Of a stretch of 62,094 bases of DNA, positions 42,538 through 52,527 are shown one piece after another; the stretch's first letter is position 1, and every line of letters starts with the position of its first letter. The notes below the pieces were generated by a model. It was not told the origin of the DNA, ran no database searches, and saw only the letters and a list, made by a program, of their open reading frames with translations. The stretch lies in the NCBI GenBank assembly GCA_038217425.1, contig JBBQPM010000013.1, forward strand, positions 1-62,094, written 5' to 3'. The DNA comes from JAIEPT01 sp038217425 (GTDB lineage: Bacteria > Planctomycetota > Planctomycetia > Gemmatales > Gemmataceae). The position numbers were made by a program, and so were the translations under genes.

Positions 42538-45351
42538 ATGAACGTCGGACACTATCGGCTGATCGCTCATCAGGGCCCCGGCTACCCGGGCGATTGGTAC
42601 GAAGCCGAAGACGAGAGTGTCGGCCGGCGCGTCCGTGTGCTGACGCTGTGCAACGAAGACCGCGCCACGCCCGCCTGGGAACGGATGCAGCGACGGCTGC
42701 GCATCCTGGAGCAACTGAAACATTCGTCGGCAGTGCCGCTTGTGGAACTCAATCTCGACGCCAAAAAGCCCTACGCGGTCCTGCTGGAGCCGCGGGGCGT
42801 GCCGCTGGACGAGGTCTTGCGCCGCCGGGAACATTGGCCGGAACATTCAGTGTTGGTGCTGGGCCGCGGATTGGCGAGCGTGCTGGAATCGGCGCATCGG
42901 CTCGGGCTGCAGCACGGCCGACTGGAACCGAGCGAGATCTGGCTCGACGAGATCGGCGAGCCGAGCCTCTGTTTCGGAGGCGCCGGGGAGTGGGGCTCGC
43001 AGGACGACGTCTACGCGCTCGGGATGATCTTGTTTCGGCTGGTGCACGGCATGAACGTGACGGCGCCCGCGATTCGCTCGGGGTTCGACGAACTCCGTGA
43101 AGTCGAGTCGCTCGCCGACCTGATCGAGTTGATGCGCGCCGAGGAGCCGGAAGCCAGGCCGACGTCTGCGGAGGTGCATGTCTGGTTTCGCAACCTGATC
43201 GGCGATTCCGACCACCATCACGACATCGGCTCCACTCTGTACGGCGAGGCGCCGCCTCGGCTTGAGCCGACGAAACACCCCGTGCAGCGCCGGCTGGGTC
43301 GATTCCGCGTCATGGAAAAGCTCGGCGAAGGCGGGATCGGCGTCGTCTACCGCGGCGAAGACAGCGTCGACGGCCAACCCGTCGCGCTCAAGGTTCTGCA
43401 CCCGCACCACCTGCAATCCAAACACATCGTCCGCCGATTCCAGAAGGAAGCCAGGCTGCTGGCCGAGATCCGCAGCCCGTACGTCTGCAGGCTCATCGAG
43501 TTCAACGAGGACGGCGGACAATGCTTCCTGGCCATGGAATATCTCGAAGGCCAAACGCTCGGCGCCGTCCTCGATCGCAAGCCGTTACTCCGAGAACGCG
43601 ACGCGTTGACGCTGGCGGCGGATGCGGCGCGGGCCCTGGGCGAAGCCCATCGACGCGGCATCGTCCATCGCGACCTGAAGCCCGACAATCTCATCGTCTC
43701 CCCCACGACGGCGACGTATCTCCTCGCCTCGAGCGACGGCCGTTTTTCCGAAACGTTGGGCGTGAAGCTCTGCGACTTCGGCCTGGCCCGGCACGTCGAG
43801 CAAACCGCGACGTTGGCCATGACGCACGCGGAGGTGCCGCTGGGGACGCCTCTTTATATGGCGCCGGAGCAAGCGGGCGCAGGCGACATCACGCCTCGGA
43901 GCGACGTCTACGCGCTCGGCGTGATGCTGTTTCAAATGTTGACGGGGCGGACGCCGTTCCAGGCCAATACCATCGCCGGGCTGATCGCCAAGCACGCTCA
44001 CGAGGAGGCGCCCTCGGTACACGATCTCAATCCGGCCCTGAGCCCTGCCCTGGGCCTGGTCGTGCAAAAGGCGCTCGCCAAGAATCCGCTCGCACGCTAT
44101 GCCGACGCCGACGAGTTCCTCCTCGATCTCGATCGGCTGCTGCGTGGCGAACCGACGAACCTCGCGGTCCATCCGGCGCTTCCCGCGTTTGAGCCGGGCG
44201 ACGTGCTCCATTATGATTGGTCGTGGGAGCTGAAAGCGAGTCCCGAGCAACTTTGGCCGCACGTCTCCAACACCGAACGGCTTAATCGCGAAGTCGGCCT
44301 CCCCGCGGCGGAGTACACGACGCAAGTCGGCGCGACGGCCGCCGCGACGCTCGGGCCGCGCATCGATCGATTCGGCACGTTCCGCAAGCTCGGTGTCACC
44401 AATACCTGGCAGGAACATCCGTTCGAGTGGATCGAAGGCCGACGCATGGGCGTCTTGCGCGAGTATCGCGAGGGGATCTTCAAGTGGCTGGTGACCGTGA
44501 CGGAATTGCTGCCCCGCGCGGGCGGCGGCACGACGCTGCATCACCGTGTACGCATCCTGCCGCGCGGTCTTCTGGGACGTGTCGCGGCGGCCCTCGAGGT
44601 CGGTTACAAGGGACGCAGGGCGGTCGATCGCGTCTATCGGCGCATCGACGCGTTCTTGACCGGAACTCCGCAATCGGCCGCCGTCGATCCGTTCTCCGCC
44701 CGTGCCGACAAACCCGTCAGCGATGCCGGGACGTTCCACCGACTCGTGGACCAACTAGCGGCGCGCGGCGTGGCGCCGCGCGTGGCCGAGGGCCTGGTCG
44801 AGTACTTCCTCAAGGCACCCGAGCAAGAGATCGCACGACTTCGGCCGATCGCCCTGGCGGAGCGTCTGGGTCTGGACGAAGGCGCGGTCATCGACGCCTG
44901 TCTGATCGCGGCGCACGAAGGGATTCTCGAAGTGCTGTGGGACATTCTGTGTCCGCGTTGCCGCATCGCGTCGGCCATCGAAGAGACGATGAAGAGCATC
45001 AAGTCGCACGGGTATTGCGAGGCGTGCCATCTCGATTTCGAACTCGACTTCGCGAACTCCGTCGAGATGATCCTGCGCGTTCATCCGAGTCTGCGTAAGA
45101 GCGAGCTGAAGACTTACTGCATCGGCGGGCCGTCCCATTCGCGGCACGTCGTCGCCCAGGTGCGTGTCGCGGCGGGCGAACGTCTGGAGCTGGCGCTTGA
45201 GTTGCCCGAAGGATCCTACCGTCTGCGCGGCCCGCAGCTCCCCTATGCCGTCGAAGTGCGCGTGCATCCCGAGGCTCGCGCCGTTCGCGGCGAGCTGCGT
45301 CTCGTCCGCGGCCCCGGCGCCGACTTCCCGCGCACGTTTCGCACCGGCTAG
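42538..45351 (+). CDS. Pseudokinase-Ser/Thr kinase-SRPBCC-DUF5939 signalling protein, cut by an in-frame TAG
   Basis: A protein of 937 residues from the ATG at 42538. Residues ~1-225 are a kinase fold lacking catalysis: the HRD position reads HGR (126-128) and DFG reads CFG. Residues ~255-550 are a typical Hanks kinase: GEGGIGVVYRGED, VALKVLHP, HRDLKPDN (~377), DFGLARH (~413) and GTPLYMAPEQA. An SRPBCC/START-like region follows (WSWELKASPEQLWPHV), then DUF5939 with paired cysteines at 805/808 and 827/830 (zinc-ribbon-like). Translation meets TAG at 45349, but the same frame continues for 244 codons into a cyclase domain, the usual partner of DUF5939. No transmembrane segment was noticed. Confidence 0.9.
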   Translation: MNVGHYRLIAHQGPGYPGDWYEAEDESVGRRVRVLTLCNEDRATPAWERMQRRLRILEQLKHSSAVPLVELNLDAKKPYAVLLEPRGVPLDEVLRRREHWPEHSVLVLGRGLASVLESAHRLGLQHGRLEPSEIWLDEIGEPSLCFGGAGEWGSQDDVYALGMILFRLVHGMNVTAPAIRSGFDELREVESLADLIELMRAEEPEARPTSAEVHVWFRNLIGDSDHHHDIGSTLYGEAPPRLEPTKHPVQRRLGRFRVMEKLGEGGIGVVYRGEDSVDGQPVALKVLHPHHLQSKHIVRRFQKEARLLAEIRSPYVCRLIEFNEDGGQCFLAMEYLEGQTLGAVLDRKPLLRERDALTLAADAARALGEAHRRGIVHRDLKPDNLIVSPTTATYLLASSDGRFSETLGVKLCDFGLARHVEQTATLAMTHAEVPLGTPLYMAPEQAGAGDITPRSDVYALGVMLFQMLTGRTPFQANTIAGLIAKHAHEEAPSVHDLNPALSPALGLVVQKALAKNPLARYADADEFLLDLDRLLRGEPTNLAVHPALPAFEPGDVLHYDWSWELKASPEQLWPHVSNTERLNREVGLPAAEYTTQVGATAAATLGPRIDRFGTFRKLGVTNTWQEHPFEWIEGRRMGVLREYREGIFKWLVTVTELLPRAGGGTTLHHRVRILPRGLLGRVAAALEVGYKGRRAVDRVYRRIDAFLTGTPQSAAVDPFSARADKPVSDAGTFHRLVDQLAARGVAPRVAEGLVEYFLKAPEQEIARLRPIALAERLGLDEGAVIDACLIAAHEGILEVLWDILCPRCRIASAIEETMKSIKSHGYCEACHLDFELDFANSVEMILRVHPSLRKSELKTYCIGGPSHSRHVVAQVRVAAGERLELALELPEGSYRLRGPQLPYAVEVRVHPEARAVRGELRLVRGPGADFPRTFRTG

Positions 45352-45390
45352 CAAATCTTCTTACTGACCAACGAACATCCTCAAGAACTG

Positions 45391-46086
45391 GTGCTCCGCG
45401 TCGAGCGCACGGCCCAGCGGACTGACGCCTTGACCGCCGCCCGCGTCTCGGCGCTGGCGACCTTCCGCGATCTCTTTCCGCAGCAAGTGCTTTCCGGCAA
45501 GGAGCTGGTCAGCGTCGCGCACGTCACGCTGCTGACGACGGCACTGGTGGGCGCCGAGGAGCTTTATCAATCCCGCGGCGACGCCGGCGCGTTCTCCGTC
45601 ATCCACGAATATTTTCGTATCCTCGAAGACCGCATCCGCCGAGAGAGCGGCGCCCTGGTCAAGACGACCGGCGAAGGCGTCCTGGCGATCTTCCACGACT
45701 CGGCGGCCGCGGTTCGGGTGGCGCTCGATCTCAAGGGCGTGCTGCAGCGCAACGACGTGACGCGCGACCTACGCCTTCAGGTCGGCGTGCATCGCGGACA
45801 GGCGATGGCCGCCACGCTCAACGGCAAGCTCGATTACTTCGGCTCCACGGTCAACCTGGCAATGCGGCTCCCGAGACTGGGCCGCGGCGGCGACGTGGTG
45901 GTGACGCAGACGCTGGTCGGCGACCCCCAGGTGCAAAATCTGCTGTGCGCGCGCAATCTGTTCGGCGAGGTCTTGCCCGCGTCGGAGGACATGCCGCTAT
46001 GCCGTTTGACGCCGATCGGCACGCCCGACGTGCTGTCGATTCCGCGGGCGAAGGCGCGGGTTCTCAAGCACACGCCTGCCCGGTGA
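45391..46086 (+). CDS. Adenylate/guanylate cyclase domain, downstream part of a split gene
   Basis: In the same frame as the kinase protein, with only the TAG at 45349-45351 between. The codons directly after the TAG (QIFLLTNEHPQELVLRVERTA) read as the normal DUF5939-to-cyclase junction, so this is one ancestral protein. If expressed alone from the GTG at 45391 there is no clear ribosome site. It is a class III cyclase fold of about 231 residues: VKTTGEGVLAIF, LQVGVHRGQAMAATLNGKLDYFG, TVNLAMRLPRLG. The first metal Asp is replaced (LTTALVGAEELY where TDLVG is usual) and the second site is GEG not GDG, so catalysis is doubtful. Confidence 0.75.
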   Translation: MLRVERTAQRTDALTAARVSALATFRDLFPQQVLSGKELVSVAHVTLLTTALVGAEELYQSRGDAGAFSVIHEYFRILEDRIRRESGALVKTTGEGVLAIFHDSAAAVRVALDLKGVLQRNDVTRDLRLQVGVHRGQAMAATLNGKLDYFGSTVNLAMRLPRLGRGGDVVVTQTLVGDPQVQNLLCARNLFGEVLPASEDMPLCRLTPIGTPDVLSIPRAKARVLKHTPAR

Positions 46087-46160
46087 AGGAGCCGCGACCG
46101 CAAGGGAGCGGCTTGAAGTTCCAGAGCACGTAAAGCCGCTCCCTGGCGGTCGCGGCTCTT
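46087..46160 (+). terminator. Long hairpin after the cyclase domain
   Basis: Begins right after the TGA at 46084-46086. AGGAGCCGCGACCGC with GGGAGCGGCTT pairs with AAGCCGCTCCC and GCGGTCGCGGCTCTT, giving a stem of about 28 bases around a short central spacer. It shows that the transcript end belongs after the cyclase part, consistent with a single gene. The right arm ends in CTCTTG without a long T-run. Confidence 0.7.
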
Positions 46161-46254
46161 GTAGAAATATTCTCCGCTCGCTGTATAAAATGATCGCGAT
46201 ACGAAACCACTGGCCTCGGACATTGAGGCCATTCCCCTCAAAAAGGAGTTGGAC

Positions 46255-46674
46255 ATGCGATTTCTCACGGCGATCAGTTTCTTGGCGGCGGGCCTGGCCT
46301 TCGCGGGCGGCGCCGGCGACCAAGACAAGTTCCAGGGCGCCTGGCAGCGCGTCTCAATCATCGACGACGGCAAGAAAGTGGAGGGCGCCGAGAAGGGCTC
46401 CGTCGTCTTCAGCGGCAGCGAATACATCCTCAAGGACGGCGACACGGTCAAGAGCAAGGGGACGTTCAAACTCGACGCCAGCAAGAATCCCAAGGAATTC
46501 GACGTCATGCCCGGCGCCGGCAAGTTTGAGGGCAAGACGCTGAAGGGCATCTATAAGTTCGAAGCCGGCCAGCTCATCTACTGCATCGCCGGCCCCGACC
46601 TGGAGCGTCCCAAGGAATTCGCCAGCCCCGCCGGCTCCAAGCTGCGCCTCTACGTCAACAAGCTCGTGAAGTAA
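46255..46674 (+). CDS. TIGR03067 domain secreted protein
   Basis: A protein of 139 residues, ATG at 46255 with AGGAG 7 bases upstream, signal peptide MRFLTAISFLAAGLAFAGG. The mature part DKFQGAWQRVSIIDDGKKVEG, then GTFKLDASKNPKEFDVMPG and GIYKFEAGQLIYCIAG, matches the TIGR03067 planctomycete family of small lipocalin-like beta proteins. The function is unknown. A hairpin lies 10 bases after the stop. Confidence 0.85.
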   Translation: MRFLTAISFLAAGLAFAGGAGDQDKFQGAWQRVSIIDDGKKVEGAEKGSVVFSGSEYILKDGDTVKSKGTFKLDASKNPKEFDVMPGAGKFEGKTLKGIYKFEAGQLIYCIAGPDLERPKEFASPAGSKLRLYVNKLVK

Positions 46675-46683
46675 CCACCCGTC

Positions 46684-46742
46684 AGAGCCGGAATTCCCGC
46701 GACGAGGCAGGCGATAACTCTGCCTGCCCGTCCCCGGCTCTT
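46684..46742. repeat. Interrupted palindrome after the TIGR03067 gene
   Basis: Outer arms AGAGCCGG/CCGGCTCT and an inner stem GGCAGGC/GCCTGCC. The outer AGAGCCGG resembles the ends of the hairpin at 42172. The remainder, up to the DUF1592 gene at 46921, holds no gene; it may contain the promoter for that operon, but I could not identify clear boxes. Confidence 0.55.
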
Positions 46743-46920
46743 GCATCTCCAGACTTCCCCCATCGATGCGGCAGTCCGCCACGCCCCCCGCAACTACAAT
46801 CGAATTGCTCCGAGATTTGCATTGCGAACGCTGAGGGTTCGCGATACCCTGAGAGGATGCCCCACCCCTGGAGCGTTCGCTCTCTTTCGATTCGCTCATC
46901 TACTCTCTCAGGTAGCGACC

Positions 46921-49317
<2,397 letters not shown>

Positions 49318-49327
49318 AGGGATTCCC

Positions 49328-50587
49328 ATGAAACTCAACAGACGACGTTTTCTCCGCGCCGCGGGCATCTCGCTGGCGCTGCCGTGGTTCGAGTCGTTCG
49401 CGCCGGCGACGGGCGCCGGGGCGACGCCGCCGCGGCGTATGGTGTGCATCTGCACGCCGCTGGGACTGCATCCCGCCAACTTCTTTCCGGAGCGGGCGGG
49501 ACGCGATTACGCCCTGACGCCCTACCTCGATGCGATCAAGACCTACCGCGACGACTTCACGGTCATCTCGGGGCTGGCGCATCCCGAAGTTGGTTCGAGC
49601 CATGATTCGATCTTCAGCTTCCTCACCGCGGCGCCGCGTCCGGAGATTCGCGCCGGGTTTCGCAATAGCATCTCGCTCGACCAGTTCGCCGCGACGCATA
49701 TCGGCGCCGAGACGCGGTTCCCCAGCCTGGCGCTCTCGTGCGAAGGTTTTAGCCTGTCATGGACGCGGACCGGCGCCGTCGTCCCTTCCGACTCCTGGCC
49801 CTCAAGCGTCTTCGCCCGATTGTTTTTGGACGGTCGCCCGGAAGAAGTGCAGGCCCAGGTAAACCGCGTCCGCGACGGCCGCAGCATCCTCGACGCAGTC
49901 GGGGATCAGGCGCGCTCGATACAGCCGGCACTGGGTTCGGCCGACCGTGAGAAACTCGACGAGTATTTCACCAGCGTCCGCGAACTCGAACGGGGCCTGG
50001 CGCGCTCGGAAGAATGGTCGCGCCGACCCAAGCCGCGCGTCAACGTGCCGCCTCCGGTCAACATCACGAACGCCGCCGACCTCGTCGGCAAAGCCCGGCT
50101 CATGTTCGATCTTATCCACCTCGCGCTGCAAACCGATTCGACCCGGCTCATCACGCTGCTTCTCTTGGGGACCAGCAACGTGCCGCCGATCCAGGGCGTG
50201 AGTCTCGGACATCACGATCTCTCGCATCACGGGCAAGATCCGGTCAAGATCGCGCAACTCCGCGCCGTCGAACTCGAGAAGATGAAAACCTTCGGCGCTT
50301 TCCTGGGCAAACTCAAGGAAACGCGCGAGCAGGGGAGTACGCTGCTCGATCGGACCAGCGTCTTCTTCAGTAGCAATCTGGGGAATGCGAGCAGCCATTC
50401 GACGCGCAACTTGCCGGTGATCCTCGCGGGGGGAGGTTTCCGACACGGTCAGCACCTGGCGTTCAACCCGGCTTCGCCGCCGCCGCTGTCGAATCTGTAC
50501 CTGTCGATGCTACAGCGCACCGGCATCCAGGCGAACCGCTTCGGATCGAGCACGGGGACGCTGACGGGTTTGGAGATGGTGAATTGA
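49328..50587 (+). CDS. DUF1552 family Tat-exported protein
   Basis: A protein of 419 residues starting MKLNRRRFLRAAGISLALPW, a textbook twin-arginine signal. DUF1552 signatures follow: VCICTPLGLHPANFFPE, FTVISGLAHPEVGSSHDSI, and ADREKLDEYFTSVRELERGL. The C-terminal VFFSSNLGNASSHSTRNLPVI and GGGFRHGQHL resemble DUF1501 and sulfatase-like ends. It is co-directional with the DUF1592-type cytochrome, 10 bases apart. Planctomycetes carry many such pairs, assumed to degrade complex organics in the periplasm, but without a defined reaction. Confidence 0.92.
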   Translation: MKLNRRRFLRAAGISLALPWFESFAPATGAGATPPRRMVCICTPLGLHPANFFPERAGRDYALTPYLDAIKTYRDDFTVISGLAHPEVGSSHDSIFSFLTAAPRPEIRAGFRNSISLDQFAATHIGAETRFPSLALSCEGFSLSWTRTGAVVPSDSWPSSVFARLFLDGRPEEVQAQVNRVRDGRSILDAVGDQARSIQPALGSADREKLDEYFTSVRELERGLARSEEWSRRPKPRVNVPPPVNITNAADLVGKARLMFDLIHLALQTDSTRLITLLLLGTSNVPPIQGVSLGHHDLSHHGQDPVKIAQLRAVELEKMKTFGAFLGKLKETREQGSTLLDRTSVFFSSNLGNASSHSTRNLPVILAGGGFRHGQHLAFNPASPPPLSNLYLSMLQRTGIQANRFGSSTGTLTGLEMVN

Positions 50588-50595
50588 AGTAGTTG

Positions 50596-50651
50596 GAGCC
50601 CGCAGCGCAAGCAAGGGTCAAATCGAAAACCCTTGCTTGCGCTGCGGGCTC
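50596..50651. terminator. Perfect 23-bp palindrome between convergent genes, GAGCCCGCAGCG family
   Basis: Arms 50596-50618 and 50629-50651 are exact reverse complements with a 10-base loop. It occupies the gap between the DUF1552 stop (50587) and the pgk stop (50664). The related element at 25782 is also between two convergent stops. A bidirectional transcript-end hairpin is the simplest reading; there is no T-run. Confidence 0.75.
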
Positions 50652-50663
50652 GCATTCGGTCGG

Positions 50664-51881
50664 TCACACTTCGCTCAAAACTTCGATGCCGGGGAGCTTC
50701 TTCCCCTCAAGGAACTCGAGGCTAGCGCCGCCGCCGGTCGAGATGTGGGTGAACTTGTCGGCCAGGCCGAACTTCTGCACCGCCGAGGCGCTGTCGCCGC
50801 CGCCGACGATGGTGATCGCGTCGCTCGCCGCCAAGATCTCGGCGAGTCCGCGCGTCCCCTTGGCGAAGTCCTCGATCTCGAACACGCCGACCGGGCCGTT
50901 CCACACGACTGTCTGGGCGTCGGCGAGAACTTTGCGATACAGTTCGAGCGTCTGCGGACCGACGTCGACGCCTTCCATATCCGCGGGGATATGATCGAGA
51001 TCGACGATCTTGGTGTTCGCCCCGGCCGCGAACTTGTCGGTTACGAGCACGTCGACCGGCAGCACGATCTTGGCTCGCGAGGTCTTGAACTTCTCGAGTA
51101 ACGTCTTGGCGACGTCCAAGACCTGCGTTTCGCAGAGCGACTTTCCGACTTCTTTGCCCATGGCCTTGGCGAAGGTGTAGACCATGCCGCCGCCGATGAT
51201 GAGGGTGTCGACCTTTTCGACGAGGATGCTGATGACGTCAATCTTGGTGCTGACCTTGGCGCCGCCGATGATGGCGACGAGCGGGCGCTTGGGATTGTCG
51301 AGCGCGTCCTTGAGGTACGTGAGTTCCTTCTGAATGAGCAGGCCGCATGCACGCACCGGCAGCAAACGGGCGGCGCCGGAGACGCTGACTTGATCGCGGT
51401 GCGCGACGCCGAAACCGTCGCCGACGAAGACGTCCGCCAGGTCGGCCATCTGCTGGGCGAACGCGTCGCGGGCCGGGGAAAACTTCTTGGTCGCCTTGTC
51501 CTTCTTCTCTTCCTCCTCGGCATGGAAGCGGACGTTTTCCAGGAGAATCGCTTCGCCGGGCTTCAGGGCGTCGGCCATTTTCTTGACGTCCGGCCCGACG
51601 CAATCGGGAGCGAGCGGTACGGTCTGCCCCAGAAGTTTCGTGAGCTGATCGGCGACCGGCTTCAGACTCTCTTCGGGTTTGCGTTTGCCGTCGGGCCGGC
51701 CCAGGTGTGCGGCGATCATCAATCGCGCCCCGCGCTCGAGCAATAATTTGATCGTCGGCAGACTTTCGCGAATGCGGATGTCGTCCTGGATGACGCCGTC
51801 CTTGAGGGGGACGTTGAAATCGCAGCGCAGGAGGACGCGCTTGTTCTTCACATCAATGTCGGAAACGGACAGCTTCGCCAT
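50664..51881 (-). CDS. pgk: Phosphoglycerate kinase
   Basis: Interconverts 1,3-bisphosphoglycerate and 3-phosphoglycerate, making ATP in glycolysis. At 405 residues it has the usual length. Conserved parts: RVLLRCDFNVPLKDG, AHLGRPDGKRKPEESLKPV, LLENVRFHAEEEEKD-like, DVFVGDGFGVAHRDQVSV, IIGGAKVSTKIDVI, WNGPVGVFEIEDFAKGT and TIVGGGDSASAVQKFG near the C-terminus. The VGDGFGVAHR stretch is a slight variant of the common VNDAFGTAHR. It is the last gene of a minus-strand run after yidC and a nucleotidyltransferase-fold gene, 27 bases from the latter. Confidence 0.96.
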   Translation of the reverse strand: MAKLSVSDIDVKNKRVLLRCDFNVPLKDGVIQDDIRIRESLPTIKLLLERGARLMIAAHLGRPDGKRKPEESLKPVADQLTKLLGQTVPLAPDCVGPDVKKMADALKPGEAILLENVRFHAEEEEKKDKATKKFSPARDAFAQQMADLADVFVGDGFGVAHRDQVSVSGAARLLPVRACGLLIQKELTYLKDALDNPKRPLVAIIGGAKVSTKIDVISILVEKVDTLIIGGGMVYTFAKAMGKEVGKSLCETQVLDVAKTLLEKFKTSRAKIVLPVDVLVTDKFAAGANTKIVDLDHIPADMEGVDVGPQTLELYRKVLADAQTVVWNGPVGVFEIEDFAKGTRGLAEILAASDAITIVGGGDSASAVQKFGLADKFTHISTGGGASLEFLEGKKLPGIEVLSEV

Positions 51882-51908
51882 TAGAACCTCAGGTTATTCT
51901 CGTTCGAC

Positions 51909-52502
51909 TTACCCGTTCGGATTATCGAACAACATCTTGAGCCGGGCGCCCAGCACCGCCGGCAGGCGTTCGCACCAGGCTTCATCGATCAGTTCGACAT
52001 CAATCATATCGCGCAGATGCATTCGATCCTTGTCTCGATTCGCGGTCAGCTTCATGCGCACCAAAGCATCCAGACGCAGGATGCGATGGTGCTGGATATC
52101 CTCGGACTCGGAGACGTCGGGGGCGGGCACGGCGTCGTCGCGCGTCACCTTCTCTCCCGCGAACAAGACATGCACGGCATCGCGTGCCTTGGTTCCGGGA
52201 CCGTCGAGAAACATGTCGATCCCGCGGACGTGCCGATAGATGAAGCCGGCGCGCTCCATGGCGGCGACCGCCGCAGGCCAATCGGCGCGGCGCAGCAGAA
52301 TATCGACGTCGCGCGTGGTGCGGACGGCGGCCTCGTCCGCCTGGGCCACCCAGGCGCGAACCGCGTTGCCGCCGATGATGGCGTAGGGAACGCCCGCCTC
52401 TTCCAGGGTTTTCGCCGTTCGTTCCAAACGTTCCTGGATCTTTTCCACAGCTCGCTCCATGCGTCGCCACAGCGCTTCGCCAGTGAGATGAAATGGCATC
52501 AT
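51909..52502 (-). CDS. Nucleotidyltransferase-fold protein
   Basis: A protein of 197 residues. The nucleotidyltransferase pattern is plain: VPYAIIGGNAVRAWVAQADE, then RTTRDVDILLRRADW, with GG and DxD metal residues, and a later HRILRLDALVRMKLTANRDKD with helix typical of this group. Such proteins include AbiEii-type toxins, but no antitoxin partner is adjacent; it lies between yidC and pgk. It is better described as an orphan minimal nucleotidyltransferase. Met 1 and Met 2 are adjacent start options. Confidence 0.82.
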   Translation of the reverse strand: MMPFHLTGEALWRRMERAVEKIQERLERTAKTLEEAGVPYAIIGGNAVRAWVAQADEAAVRTTRDVDILLRRADWPAAVAAMERAGFIYRHVRGIDMFLDGPGTKARDAVHVLFAGEKVTRDDAVPAPDVSESEDIQHHRILRLDALVRMKLTANRDKDRMHLRDMIDVELIDEAWCERLPAVLGARLKMLFDNPNG

Positions 52503-52527
52503 CGGACGCTCTCCCTCGGCGCCTGGG

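Noticed and set aside
42400..42846. N-terminal extension of the small helical gene
   Set aside because: The extension overlaps the kinase gene on the other strand and crosses the divergent promoter region; ATG 42399 has a good ribosome site.
45349..45357. Classical viral-type readthrough signal at the TAG
   Set aside because: Only CAA of the CAR-YYA context is present and no downstream pseudoknot was recognised, so programmed readthrough is left as one option, not a call.
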